Below are positions 14,825 through 21,473 of a stretch of DNA of 21,473 nucleotides, one piece after another (within the stretch, counting starts at the first letter, position 1; each line of letters opens with the position of its first letter). The DNA comes from Prevotella sp. Lineage in GTDB: Bacteria; Bacteroidota; Bacteroidia; Bacteroidales; Bacteroidaceae. The stretch lies in contig JAJPZD010000034.1 of assembly GCA_021204605.1 (NCBI GenBank), forward strand, positions 1 to 21,473. The letters are read 5' to 3'. The notes beneath the pieces were generated by a model. It saw only the letters and a list, made by a program, of their open reading frames with translations. It was not told the origin of the DNA and made no database searches. The position numbers were made by a program, and so were the translations under genes.

Positions 14825-16432
14825 ATGAGTAACGGATTATTGCTTTGGGTTGACGATGAGATAGAGTTGCTTCGTGCGCATATCATCTTTCTTGAGAAGA
14901 AGGGCTACGAGGTGGTTACCGTGTCGAATGGGACGGATGCGATTGACTGCTGTCGCCAGAGGAAATTTGACCTTATTTTGCTCGACGAGATGATGCCAGG
15001 CATTAGTGGGCTGGAGACATTGCAGCGAATAAAGCAAATCACACCCTCCACGCCCGTGGTGATGGTTACGAAGAGTGAGGAGGAAAACATCATGAATCAG
15101 GCAATAGGGTCAAAGATAGCAGATTATCTTATAAAGCCAGTCAATCCCAACCAGATACTCCTAACACTCAAGAAAAACATTCACGGTAAGGAAATTGTAA
15201 CGGAGGTTACACAGACAGGGTACCAACAGAGTTTTCATGACATAGCGACACAGATAGGCAATTGCAGTACGTGGAACGACTGGATGGAGGTTTACAAGCG
15301 ACTAGTCCATTGGGAGCTGGAACTCAGTGATACAGATAGCAGTATGACAGAAATGCTACAGATGCAGAAGGAGGAGGGGAACATTGGATTTGCCAAATAT
15401 ATCAAAACGAACTATATGCAATGGGTGACTCCACAGATTGTCGGTCAAAACGCCGTTTCCCATTTAAATAAAGCAAGACAAGCCGCAGGAGCTGATGAGC
15501 GTCCGTTAATGAGTCCTGACATTTTCAAGAAGCGCATTTTCCCATTGCTCGACAAGGGAGAGAAGGTGTTTCTGATAGTAATCGACAATTTCCGTTTTGA
15601 CCAATGGCGTGTGTTGTCACAGGAGATAGGAGATATGTTCGATATAGAAGAGCAGATGTATATGAGTATTCTGCCCACCGCCACACAGTATGCCAGGAAC
15701 GCCATTTTTAGTGGTTTGATGCCTATGAAGATTGCCCAGATGTTCCCTGAATTATGGGTTGACGAGGATGAGGAGGATGGCAAGAATTTGAATGAGGGTC
15801 CACTCATCAAGACGCAGTTTGAGCGTTTCCGTCGTCATGAGACATTCTCTTACTTCAAGATAAATGATTCTAACGGAGCAGACAAGTATTTGCAGAAGTT
15901 CAATCAACTTGGCAATAATGACCTCAATGTTTTGGTGATAAACTTCATTGACATGCTCAGTCATGCGAGGACAGAGTCGAAGATGGTCAGGGAGCTTGCC
16001 AACAACGAGTCGGCTTACCGCAGCATCACACTCAGTTGGTTCCGCCATTCAGTGCTGTCCGACTTGTTTAAGATGCTTGCTCAGAGTGATTATACGGTGA
16101 TAGTTACTACCGATCATGGCAGCATACGAGCCTCGAAGCCAGTGAAGATAGTAGGTGACAGAAACACCAACACCAATCTCCGTTATAAGCTTGGCAAGAA
16201 TCTCAACTATAATGTCAAGGAGGTTTTCGTTATCAAGGATCCGCAGAAGGCGCAGTTGCCGTCGCTGAACCTCAGCACTTCGTATGTGTTTGCCACTGGC
16301 GATTCGTTTTTTGCATATCCGAACAACTACAACTACTATGTTTCATACTACAAGGATACTTTCCAGCATGGAGGCATATCGATGGAGGAAATGATTATTC
16401 CACTCATTGAGATGAGAAGGAGGAAAAGATAA
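14825..16432 (+). CDS. porX: PorX response regulator with PglZ phosphatase-like domain
   Basis: A 535-residue cytoplasmic protein. Residues 1-120 form a receiver domain: acidic pocket D10-D11-E12, phosphate acceptor D54 (LILLDEMMPGISG), T82, and K104 (LIKPVNP). A helical middle part (about 125-230) leads to a PglZ domain of the alkaline-phosphatase superfamily (about 240-535) with candidate metal ligands D254 (VIDNFRFDQW), T285/T287 (LPTATQYAR), D376 and H380 (INFIDMLSHAR), D430-H431 (TTDHG) and H515 (FQHGG). PorX works with the PorY kinase to control type IX secretion genes and has been reported to have zinc-dependent phosphodiesterase activity on oligonucleotides. All key receiver and metal residues are present, so it should be active. 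It lies 11 bp after porW and 12 bp before tsaE. porY is not in this window. Confidence 0.93.
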   Translation: MSNGLLLWVDDEIELLRAHIIFLEKKGYEVVTVSNGTDAIDCCRQRKFDLILLDEMMPGISGLETLQRIKQITPSTPVVMVTKSEEENIMNQAIGSKIADYLIKPVNPNQILLTLKKNIHGKEIVTEVTQTGYQQSFHDIATQIGNCSTWNDWMEVYKRLVHWELELSDTDSSMTEMLQMQKEEGNIGFAKYIKTNYMQWVTPQIVGQNAVSHLNKARQAAGADERPLMSPDIFKKRIFPLLDKGEKVFLIVIDNFRFDQWRVLSQEIGDMFDIEEQMYMSILPTATQYARNAIFSGLMPMKIAQMFPELWVDEDEEDGKNLNEGPLIKTQFERFRRHETFSYFKINDSNGADKYLQKFNQLGNNDLNVLVINFIDMLSHARTESKMVRELANNESAYRSITLSWFRHSVLSDLFKMLAQSDYTVIVTTDHGSIRASKPVKIVGDRNTNTNLRYKLGKNLNYNVKEVFVIKDPQKAQLPSLNLSTSYVFATGDSFFAYPNNYNYYVSYYKDTFQHGGISMEEMIIPLIEMRRRKR

Positions 16433-16444
16433 ACTAAAAGTGAA

Positions 16445-16858
16445 ATGGAAATCAGGATTGAAGATATTGAGAAGATAAAAAGTGCTGCCACATTATTTAT
16501 TGACAGCACAAAGAATTATCGTGTGTTTGCTTTTTACGGCAAGATGGGAGCAGGCAAGACTACATTCATCAAGGCGATATGCGAGTGTTTGGGAGTAGAG
16601 GATGTCATAACGTCTCCTACTTTTGCTATAGTGAATGAATACTCGTCATATACCACAGGAGACACATTATATCATTTTGATTTTTACCGCATCAAGAGAA
16701 TCGATGAAGTATATGATTTGGGTTATGAGGAATATTTCTATAGTGGGAATATCTGCTTCATAGAGTGGCCCGAATTAATCGAGGACTTGTTGCCGGAGAA
16801 TACACTGAAAGTGTATATTGAAGAGCGTGAGGATGGAGTCAGAGTTGTAAGTTTCTGA
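16445..16858 (+). CDS. tsaE: tRNA threonylcarbamoyladenosine biosynthesis ATPase TsaE
   Basis: A 137-residue P-loop ATPase of normal family length. Walker A is GKMGAGKTTF (32-41), followed by SPTFAIVNEY (57-66), HFDFYRIK (77-84), GYEEYF (93-98) and IEWPE (106-110), all TsaE signatures. TsaE works with TsaB and TsaD in forming t6A on ANN-decoding tRNAs. It is the last gene of the operon, 12 bp after porX. Its stop lies only 21 bp from the stop of the convergent manC gene, with no terminator in between. Confidence 0.95.
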   Translation: MEIRIEDIEKIKSAATLFIDSTKNYRVFAFYGKMGAGKTTFIKAICECLGVEDVITSPTFAIVNEYSSYTTGDTLYHFDFYRIKRIDEVYDLGYEEYFYSGNICFIEWPELIEDLLPENTLKVYIEEREDGVRVVSF

Positions 16859-16879
16859 CACCCTGTGCTATGCCCTGCT

Positions 16880-17962
16880 TCAAATAAACTCGTCGCCGTA
16901 TTTCACCTGCACCTCATTGATGTATTTACGTATCAGTGCCGAAGAGTCTTCTTTACGGCAAATGAGAAGGACGTTTCCCTTTTCTGCCACAATGTAGCCG
17001 TCAAGTCCGTTGATGATGCCCATGTGGTCGTTAGGCAGTTTTATTATGTTGTTCTTGCTGTCCTCCAAGATTACTTGTGAGCCTATCACCACGTTGTCTC
17101 CCTCACCTTTGCTGATATTTTCATAGATAGAGTGCCACATTCCGAGGTCAGCCCAGCCGAAATCACATTTCATGACATATACATTGTCGCTTTTGTCAAA
17201 AATGCCGTGGTCAATGGAAATGTTCGGGAAAGAGGGATAGTTGTCGTCAATGAATTTCAGTTCCTTTTCTATGTTGTAAGGTGTTTCCTCTGTGGTTTCT
17301 ACGTTCCTCAATATGGATGGCAATATTTTTAACAGGCTTGCACGCAAATATCTTACGTTTGAGAGGAAAATCCCGGTGTTCCAGTAGAACTCACCGCTAT
17401 TCATGAACATCTCGGCGAACTTGCGGTCGGGTTTTTCTGTAAACGACTTTACCTTGAACACGTTACCTTGGTCTGTGAGATCACCTATTTGAACATATCC
17501 GTAACCAGGTTCAGGGCGTGTTGGTTTTACGCCCATTGCCAAAATACAGTCGTTTTTTCCTACAAATTCAAGGCCTTCTTGCAAGTTGTTTATGAAAACG
17601 TCCTCTTTGAATACAGCCTGGTCGGATGGCATAACAATGACACGAGCATCGGGATTGACGTGTAGAATGCGGTACACAGCCCATGCCGCACTTGGAGCGG
17701 TGTCTCTGAATATCGGTTCGCTTAGGATGTTGTCTGAGGGCAGTTCAGGGAGTTGCCATGTCACGTAATGAGTATAAGCCTTGTTTGTGGTAACGTAGAT
17801 GTTTTCAGGCGGTAAGAATCTTACTATCCTGTCGTAAGTTTTTTGAAGTAATGTTTTTCCTGTCGAGAAGAAATCGAGAAACTGTTTCGGGCAGTCCTCG
17901 CGGCTGCATGGCCAGAGACGTTTGCCCTTACCACCCGCTAAGATAATACAGTAGTTATTCAT
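16880..17962 (-). CDS. manC: mannose-1-phosphate guanylyltransferase
   Basis: A 360-residue nucleotidyltransferase that makes GDP-mannose from mannose 1-phosphate and GTP. The N-terminus has ILAGGKGKRLWPCSRE (7-22) and PKQFLDF (25-31), the pyrophosphorylase signature and a likely catalytic Lys. Further on are ILAMGVKPTRPEPGYGYVQIG, the sugar-binding FTEKP, GEFYWNTGIF, and DFGWADLGMW near the end. It is the short, single-function form; the C-terminal phosphomannose isomerase domain of long ManC proteins is missing. The product feeds GDP-fucose or mannose-containing surface glycans, including the glycans and anionic LPS that anchor type IX cargo in some Bacteroidetes (context only). It is monocistronic, with a putative promoter at 18003-18034. 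Confidence 0.92.
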   Translation of the reverse strand: MNNYCIILAGGKGKRLWPCSREDCPKQFLDFFSTGKTLLQKTYDRIVRFLPPENIYVTTNKAYTHYVTWQLPELPSDNILSEPIFRDTAPSAAWAVYRILHVNPDARVIVMPSDQAVFKEDVFINNLQEGLEFVGKNDCILAMGVKPTRPEPGYGYVQIGDLTDQGNVFKVKSFTEKPDRKFAEMFMNSGEFYWNTGIFLSNVRYLRASLLKILPSILRNVETTEETPYNIEKELKFIDDNYPSFPNISIDHGIFDKSDNVYVMKCDFGWADLGMWHSIYENISKGEGDNVVIGSQVILEDSKNNIIKLPNDHMGIINGLDGYIVAEKGNVLLICRKEDSSALIRKYINEVQVKYGDEFI

Positions 17963-18002
17963 GCTTTTCCGATGTAAATTTCATTAGTTTGGTTTAATGC
18001 AA

Positions 18003-18034
18003 CGAAAGTACTAATAAAACTTCTCACTGCCAAT
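18003..18034 (-). promoter_or_regulatory. putative promoter of manC
   Basis: On the minus strand TACTTTCG (18010-18003) is a -7 element with one change (compare TATCTTCG at 8700), and ATTG at 18034-18031 lies 20 nt upstream as a variant -33 element. Transcription would start near 17997, about 35 nt before the ATG at 17962. Confidence 0.4.
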
Positions 18035-18059
18035 TATTTTAAGTTTTTTCTATTAAAAA

Positions 18060-18090
18060 TTTGTCAAATGCGATTTATTAAGTAACTTTG
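18060..18090 (+). promoter_or_regulatory. promoter of the tRNA-Leu gene
   Basis: TTTG (18060-18063), 19 nt, TAACTTTG (18083-18090): a full match to the Bacteroidetes consensus. The mature tRNA begins at 18104, so the precursor would have a 5' leader of about eight nt. Confidence 0.7.
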
Positions 18091-18103
18091 CAGCCGTGAG
18101 AAA

Positions 18104-18185
18104 GCCCAGATGGCGGAATTGGTAGACGCGCTGGTCTCAAACACCAGTGGGGCAACCCGTGCCGGTTCGACCCCGGCTCTGGGTA
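18104..18185 (+). tRNA. trnL(caa): tRNA-Leu (anticodon CAA)
   Basis: An 82-nt class II tRNA with a long variable arm. Acceptor GCCCAGA (18104-18110) pairs with TCTGGGT (18178-18184), the first pair being G-U. The D loop contains GGTAGAC. The anticodon stem CTGGT/ACCAG encloses the loop CTCAAAC, giving anticodon CAA, which reads UUG leucine codons. The variable arm is TGGGGCAACCCGT and the T arm is GCCGG-TTCGACC-CCGGC. The discriminator is A at 18185. The CCA end is not encoded. It has its own promoter and a hairpin terminator. Confidence 0.96.
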
Positions 18186-18191
18186 CAATGT

Positions 18192-18233
18192 AATCAGCTA
18201 AGTTATTGCGAATCAATATTTAGCTGATTTTAT
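18192..18233 (+). terminator. hairpin after tRNA-Leu, likely terminator
   Basis: AATCAGCTAA (18192-18201) and TTAGCTGATT (18220-18229) pair over ten bases around an 18-base loop, followed by TTATTATG. The T tract is weak and the loop is large. It lies between the tRNA and the convergent dusB stop at 18285. Confidence 0.55.
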
Positions 18234-18284
18234 TATGCAATAAATGTTCCCATTTCAATCATTAAACATATGCAAGTCAAAATT

Positions 18285-19265
18285 TTAGCCTAACCGTTTA
18301 CGGCAGTCCTCCAAGATGGCTATCAGTTCTTCCATTGTGGAGGCGCGGAGCATGGCGATGCGAGTAGGGCGGAAATCTGGGATGCCCTTGAAGATAGGAG
18401 TGGCGGCGAGGTGGCGGCGGGTGTGCAATATACCACGGTACTCGTCAATGCGCTCCACGTTGATGCGAAGCATTTCCTCGATGATGTCGAGTTTGCGGTT
18501 GAAGTCGAATGTAGTGTCAGGTTGTTTGCTGTCGAGGAAGTCACGAAATTCCTTGAATATCCATGGGTGGCCGAATGAGGCCCGTCCGACCATGATGGCA
18601 TCCACGCCGTAGGTTTCGAAAGCATGCAACGCCTGTTCTGGTGTAGAGATGTCGCCGTTGCCGATTATAGGGATTTTTATGCGTTGGTTTTGTTTCACCT
18701 TACCAATCAAAGTCCAGTCGGCATTGCCGGTGTACATTTGCGAGCGAGTGCGCCCATGGATGGTGAGAGCCTGTATGCCACAGTCTTGCAACTGTTCCGC
18801 CAGATCTTCGATAATCAGTTCCTCAAAGCTCCATCCAAGACGAGTTTTGACGGTTACCGGCACTTTTACGGCGTTGACCACGGCACGTGTGATGTCGAGC
18901 ATAAGAGGAATATTTTTCAACATCCCGGCGCCAGCGCCCTTGTTGGCCACTTTTTTTACTGGGCAGCCAAAATTGAGGTCAATCAAATCAGGTTTTGCCT
19001 GTTCGACGATTTTTGCTGCCTCGACCATGGCATCGACATCCCTGCCATAGATTTGGATACCGACGGGGCGTTCGGTGTCGCAAATATTGAGTTTGGAGAC
19101 AGTTGACTTGATAGAGCGGATGAGAGCGTCCGCGCTGACGAATTCGGTGTAAACCATTGCCGCTCCAAAGCGTTTGCAAAGCAGCCGGAAACCCACGTCA
19201 GTGACATCCTCCATAGGAGCGAGGAGCACAGGACGGTGTCCAAATTGAATGTTGCCTATTTTCAT
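18285..19265 (-). CDS. dusB: tRNA-dihydrouridine synthase (DusB type)
   Basis: A 326-residue FMN-dependent TIM-barrel enzyme that reduces uridine in the tRNA D loop. Motifs: LAPMEDVTD (15-23), VGIQIYGRD (68-76), LIDLNFGCPVKKV (94-106) with the catalytic Cys at 101, KGAGAGMLKN (109-118), TIHGRTRSQMYTG, IIGNGDI and VGRASFGHPWIF. The ATG at 19265 is chosen: it begins one base after the dprA stop, and the frame's five-codon extension would begin with TTG and overlap dprA. With dprA it forms a tight pair in which translation may be coupled. No promoter was seen between them. Confidence 0.93.
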   Translation of the reverse strand: MKIGNIQFGHRPVLLAPMEDVTDVGFRLLCKRFGAAMVYTEFVSADALIRSIKSTVSKLNICDTERPVGIQIYGRDVDAMVEAAKIVEQAKPDLIDLNFGCPVKKVANKGAGAGMLKNIPLMLDITRAVVNAVKVPVTVKTRLGWSFEELIIEDLAEQLQDCGIQALTIHGRTRSQMYTGNADWTLIGKVKQNQRIKIPIIGNGDISTPEQALHAFETYGVDAIMVGRASFGHPWIFKEFRDFLDSKQPDTTFDFNRKLDIIEEMLRINVERIDEYRGILHTRRHLAATPIFKGIPDFRPTRIAMLRASTMEELIAILEDCRKRLG

Positions 19266-19266
19266 T

Positions 19267-20400
19267 TTACTGTTGAACAATCAGATGATAGACACTACCG
19301 GCCAACACTTTGACAACACCCTTCATCTCAAGAGAGAAAAGAGAAGCAGCAAGACTGTTGATTGACAGTCCTGTTAAAGTAGAAAGGTTGTTGATATGTT
19401 GGTTGTCATTCTGCAACAAAACATCGACAATGATTTTTTCATCATCGGAAAGTTCGGGGAACAGCAACCGTTCTATGCCATTTTTTATAGCTTTGGTACG
19501 TTTCACATCATTCTGCCAGCCCATGGCGTTGACAAAATCATCGGCATTGCAGATAAGTCCTGCCCTGTTGTCTCTGATAAGGTTGTTGCAGCCCTCCGAA
19601 TAGCGGGCATGAACATTCCCAGGGAAGGCGAACACATCCCTGTTGTAACTTTCGGAGATACGCGCCGTAACAAGGCCGCCCCCATGAGCGGCACTTTCGA
19701 CTAAAATGGTAGCATCGGAAATACCAGCGACGATACGGTTTCGTCGGAGGAAATTCAACTTGTCGGCATTGGTATTGGTGAAGAACTCGGTGAGCAGTCC
19801 TCCCTGTGTCAGCATGCGGTCGGCTGTTGCCTTGTGCATGGTAGGATAGAGATAATCGAGGCCATGAGCGAGGACAGCCACTGTGTCAAGGTTGTTTTCC
19901 AAAGCAGCACGGTGAGCGCAGATGTCTATACCGTAGGCGAGGCCGCTGACGATAAGGATTTCGGGGCAAAGTTTGCTTAGGCAATCCACAAACTCCTTTA
20001 CCATATCCTGGCCGTAGGAAGTGCAATGTCGGGTGCCGACAATATTTATCACCCTGTTTCTATTGAGTTCGGCATTACCCTTGAAGAACAGCACAAGAGG
20101 GGCATCATCACATTGTTCAAGACGGTGAGGGTAATACGGAGTATCTATGGGGAGGATATTTATATCATTACGGATAGCGAATTCCAATTCGTTTTCGGCG
20201 AGCTTGCGCACCACATCAATGTTTTGGAGGTTGTCAGAAACTTTTTGTGAACATTCAGGCAAGATAGTCATAATATCCTTTCTGTTTTCGATTATGGTTG
20301 TTGCACTGCCTGCCATACGATATAGCTTCAGCATCTCCACTAAGTTGAAATGGCTCATCTTAGTGAGTGTCAGCATGTTCAATATTTCCTGTTCTTCCAT
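19267..20400 (-). CDS. dprA: DNA-processing protein DprA
   Basis: A 377-residue protein that loads RecA on incoming single-stranded DNA in transformation. Residues 1-70 form a SAM-like N-terminal domain. The Rossmann-like core runs about 80-290 with YYPHRLEQCDDAPLVLFFKGN (89-109), NIVGTRHCTSYG (119-130), SGLAYGIDICAHRAAL (152-167), LAHGLDYLYP (177-186), RRNRIVAGIS (219-228), ESAAHGGGLVTA (235-246) and FAFPGN (257-262). The last 70 residues look like the winged-helix DprA C-domain (ISKEELxALL-type helices around SLSINSLAASLF). Length is normal. It lies between the thioesterase gene, 136 bp upstream, and dusB. No other competence gene lies in this window. Confidence 0.94.
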   Translation of the reverse strand: MEEQEILNMLTLTKMSHFNLVEMLKLYRMAGSATTIIENRKDIMTILPECSQKVSDNLQNIDVVRKLAENELEFAIRNDINILPIDTPYYPHRLEQCDDAPLVLFFKGNAELNRNRVINIVGTRHCTSYGQDMVKEFVDCLSKLCPEILIVSGLAYGIDICAHRAALENNLDTVAVLAHGLDYLYPTMHKATADRMLTQGGLLTEFFTNTNADKLNFLRRNRIVAGISDATILVESAAHGGGLVTARISESYNRDVFAFPGNVHARYSEGCNNLIRDNRAGLICNADDFVNAMGWQNDVKRTKAIKNGIERLLFPELSDDEKIIVDVLLQNDNQHINNLSTLTGLSINSLAASLFSLEMKGVVKVLAGSVYHLIVQQ

Positions 20401-20423
20401 TATTTATAATTATTTTGGTCTCA

Positions 20424-20529
20424 GCCGCATCGAATTTCAAATTTTTAATGCCTCAATAAATTGGGCCTCTACATTCGCAACGACTTCGATAAATCGGGTC
20501 GGTACATTCGGCATTGCCGCATTGAATTT
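20424..20529 (-). repeat. imperfect 33-bp repeats in the gap upstream of dprA
   Basis: ATAAAT.GGG.C..TACATTCG occurs at about 20455 and 20488, 33 bp apart. GCCGCATYGAATTT flanks both sides (20424-20437 and 20516-20529). On the minus strand one frame (20514-20437, 25 codons from an ATG) reads as an 11-residue repeat: NVPTRFIEVVA then NVEAQFIEALK. It has no ribosome-binding site and is too short to call a gene with confidence. It may be a dispersed repeat or a remnant of coding sequence. Confidence 0.5.
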
Positions 20530-20536
20530 TTATTTT

Positions 20537-20950
20537 TTATTTTGCGACGATAGGAGCATTGCCGAAGGCTTTATCGTAGTCCTCGCTGTTAGCGAGTTTT
20601 CCGTCAACGAGGCACACCACGTCCACCTCACTCTTGAAACAAAGTTTGTTGTCGGAAGCACGGTAGATGTCATGTAGGAACACGTATCGCAGACCTTCTT
20701 TCCGCAGGTTCAAGCAGGAGAGGAACTCATCATCGCAGCGCAGAGGTATTTTGAACTGCAATGTCATTCTTGCCACCACTGCATCGACACCTTTACGGTG
20801 CATTGCGGAAAAACTGAGGCCATGCTGTTTGAGGAACAAATGTCGTGTATGCTCCGTGTAGTGCAGATAGTTAGCATTGTTGACAATACCCTCAATATCA
20901 CATTCATAATCACGGACAAGCATCCGTGTGGTAAATATATAATCTTTCAT
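20537..20950 (-). CDS. acyl-CoA thioesterase of the YbgC/FadM hot-dog type
   Basis: A 137-residue single hot-dog domain. The N-terminus holds VRDYECDIEGIVNNANYLHYTEHTRHLFL (12-40), which is the 4HBT signature with the catalytic Asp at 18 and the conserved NN.NY..Y.E..R. Family members hydrolyse acyl-CoA thioesters in the cytoplasm; the preferred chain is unknown. The ATG at 20950 is chosen over the frame's earlier ATG at 21118, because that extension of 56 residues lies entirely inside the preceding gene and has no family similarity. It starts 11 bp after the DUF2851 gene stop, so the two are co-transcribed. Confidence 0.9.
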   Translation of the reverse strand: MKDYIFTTRMLVRDYECDIEGIVNNANYLHYTEHTRHLFLKQHGLSFSAMHRKGVDAVVARMTLQFKIPLRCDDEFLSCLNLRKEGLRYVFLHDIYRASDNKLCFKSEVDVVCLVDGKLANSEDYDKAFGNAPIVAK

Positions 20951-20961
20951 CCTTCTAATAT

Positions 20962-21473
20962 CTAATTGATGTCTTCTTTTGCCTCCATAGAGCTGCGGAG
21001 ATAATGATAACCGATGCGGCACCTGAGACAGTCTTTTTTGTCGCAATACGCCGTTTTCAGTTGGATAAGCGCCTGACTGCCGCCGGCAGTATCGACTTCC
21101 AAGCCGCACTGTTTCCACATACGCACTATATTATTGTTTTCGGCTTTCAATTGTTCCAACATATCGAAGGCACGCTCACACAAGATCTCGTTGTGCAGGT
21201 GTCTGCCGTATGCGAAAAGCATTGGTATTGCCGTGTTGACAAGCAGCAGGTTGAGAGAGGCATCAGAAACATTTTTCTTGTTTTTGATGCTGGTGCCGCC
21301 AAAAATATAATGAGTTTCCCAATAAGGCGTTACGTGGGTGCGGAGCATTTGTTTCATCTGCTTGGCATCGGTACATTCCACAAGGCGGCTTAAATCACTT
21401 TTGCGGGAGTAATACAAGTTGGCAAGTTGTGATATGCGGATATGTGGGAAATTCTGTGGGCGAAGACGGAGGA
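20962..21473 (-). CDS. DUF2851 family protein, C-terminal part (cut by window end)
   Basis: The open frame enters from the right edge without a start; 170 codons are visible. It begins LRLRPQNFPHIRISQLAN, the family hallmark, followed by LYYSRKSDLSRLVE and YWETHYIFGGTSIKNKK. It ends with the Cys cluster YCDKKDCLRCRIGYHYL. Complete DUF2851 proteins are about 420 residues from memory and occur mainly in Bacteroidetes; their function is unknown, and the three or more cysteines suggest metal or disulfide chemistry. The upstream ATG-less stretch is in frame, so the internal TTG at 21417 is not a start. The gene is in a row with the thioesterase, dprA and dusB. Confidence 0.85.
   Translation of the reverse strand, partial: LRLRPQNFPHIRISQLANLYYSRKSDLSRLVECTDAKQMKQMLRTHVTPYWETHYIFGGTSIKNKKNVSDASLNLLLVNTAIPMLFAYGRHLHNEILCERAFDMLEQLKAENNNIVRMWKQCGLEVDTAGGSQALIQLKTAYCDKKDCLRCRIGYHYLRSSMEAKEDIN

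Noticed and set aside
19266..19280. Upstream start for dusB
   Set aside because: The extra five codons begin with TTG and overlap dprA; the ATG at 19265 directly follows the dprA stop and fits the family start.
20951..21118. N-terminal extension of the thioesterase from the ATG at 21118
   Set aside because: It lies entirely within the DUF2851 gene in another frame and has no hot-dog similarity.
1..21473. Insertion sequences, integrases, phage genes or anti-phage systems
   Set aside because: No transposase, integrase, phage or defence protein motif was seen. The PglZ domain in PorX belongs to the secretion regulator and not to a BREX system, as shown by its receiver domain and porW neighbour.

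Overview
The window looks like a chromosomal segment of a Bacteroidales bacterium, most likely Prevotella-like. The reasons are: gene content (PorW and PorX of the type IX secretion system, a DUF2851 protein, a PiT phosphate carrier with a long C-terminal tail, an lipid-A N-terminal-domain protein with PMT/ArnT and GT2 partners); promoters that fit the Bacteroidetes primary sigma pattern TTTG - about 19-23 nt - TAnnTTTG rather than an E. coli-type pattern; and weak Shine-Dalgarno sites. Family assignments come from motifs read by eye; no database search was run.

Layout. 1-78 is the edge of a 22-bp tandem repeat. 79-3559 lies on the minus strand: a small Pro/Glu-rich exported protein with its own promoter and terminator, then a tight three-gene envelope-glycan operon read from high to low coordinates (ArnT/PMT-like glycosyltransferase, GT2 polyprenyl-phosphate glycosyltransferase, two-repeat LAB_N membrane protein). 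3560-3777 is a divergent promoter region. On the plus strand follow rbfA with an overlapping LolC/E-like permease gene, a terminator, a PiT-family phosphate transporter with a roughly 240-residue soluble C-terminal extension, another terminator, and a small exported LTxxQ-like protein with a long, structured leader that carries two short reading frames. 8544-9468 is a 925-bp region without a recognised gene; it holds an orphan promoter, a 33-codon hydrophobic reading frame, hairpins, GGGACA repeats, and two tandem promoters.

9469-16858 (plus) is one apparent operon: aroA, a membrane-anchored four-cysteine protein, porW, porX and tsaE. PorW (outer-membrane lipoprotein) and PorX (response regulator with a PglZ phosphatase-like domain) are known control and assembly components of the type IX secretion system, and here they sit between a shikimate enzyme and a tRNA-modification ATPase. 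manC is convergent with tsaE.

18060-18233 is a tRNA-Leu(CAA) gene with promoter and terminator. 18285-21473 is a minus-strand cluster: a DUF2851 protein cut by the window end, a hot-dog thioesterase, dprA and dusB. The gap between the thioesterase gene and dprA contains an imperfect 33-bp repeat that can be read as an 11-residue repeat.
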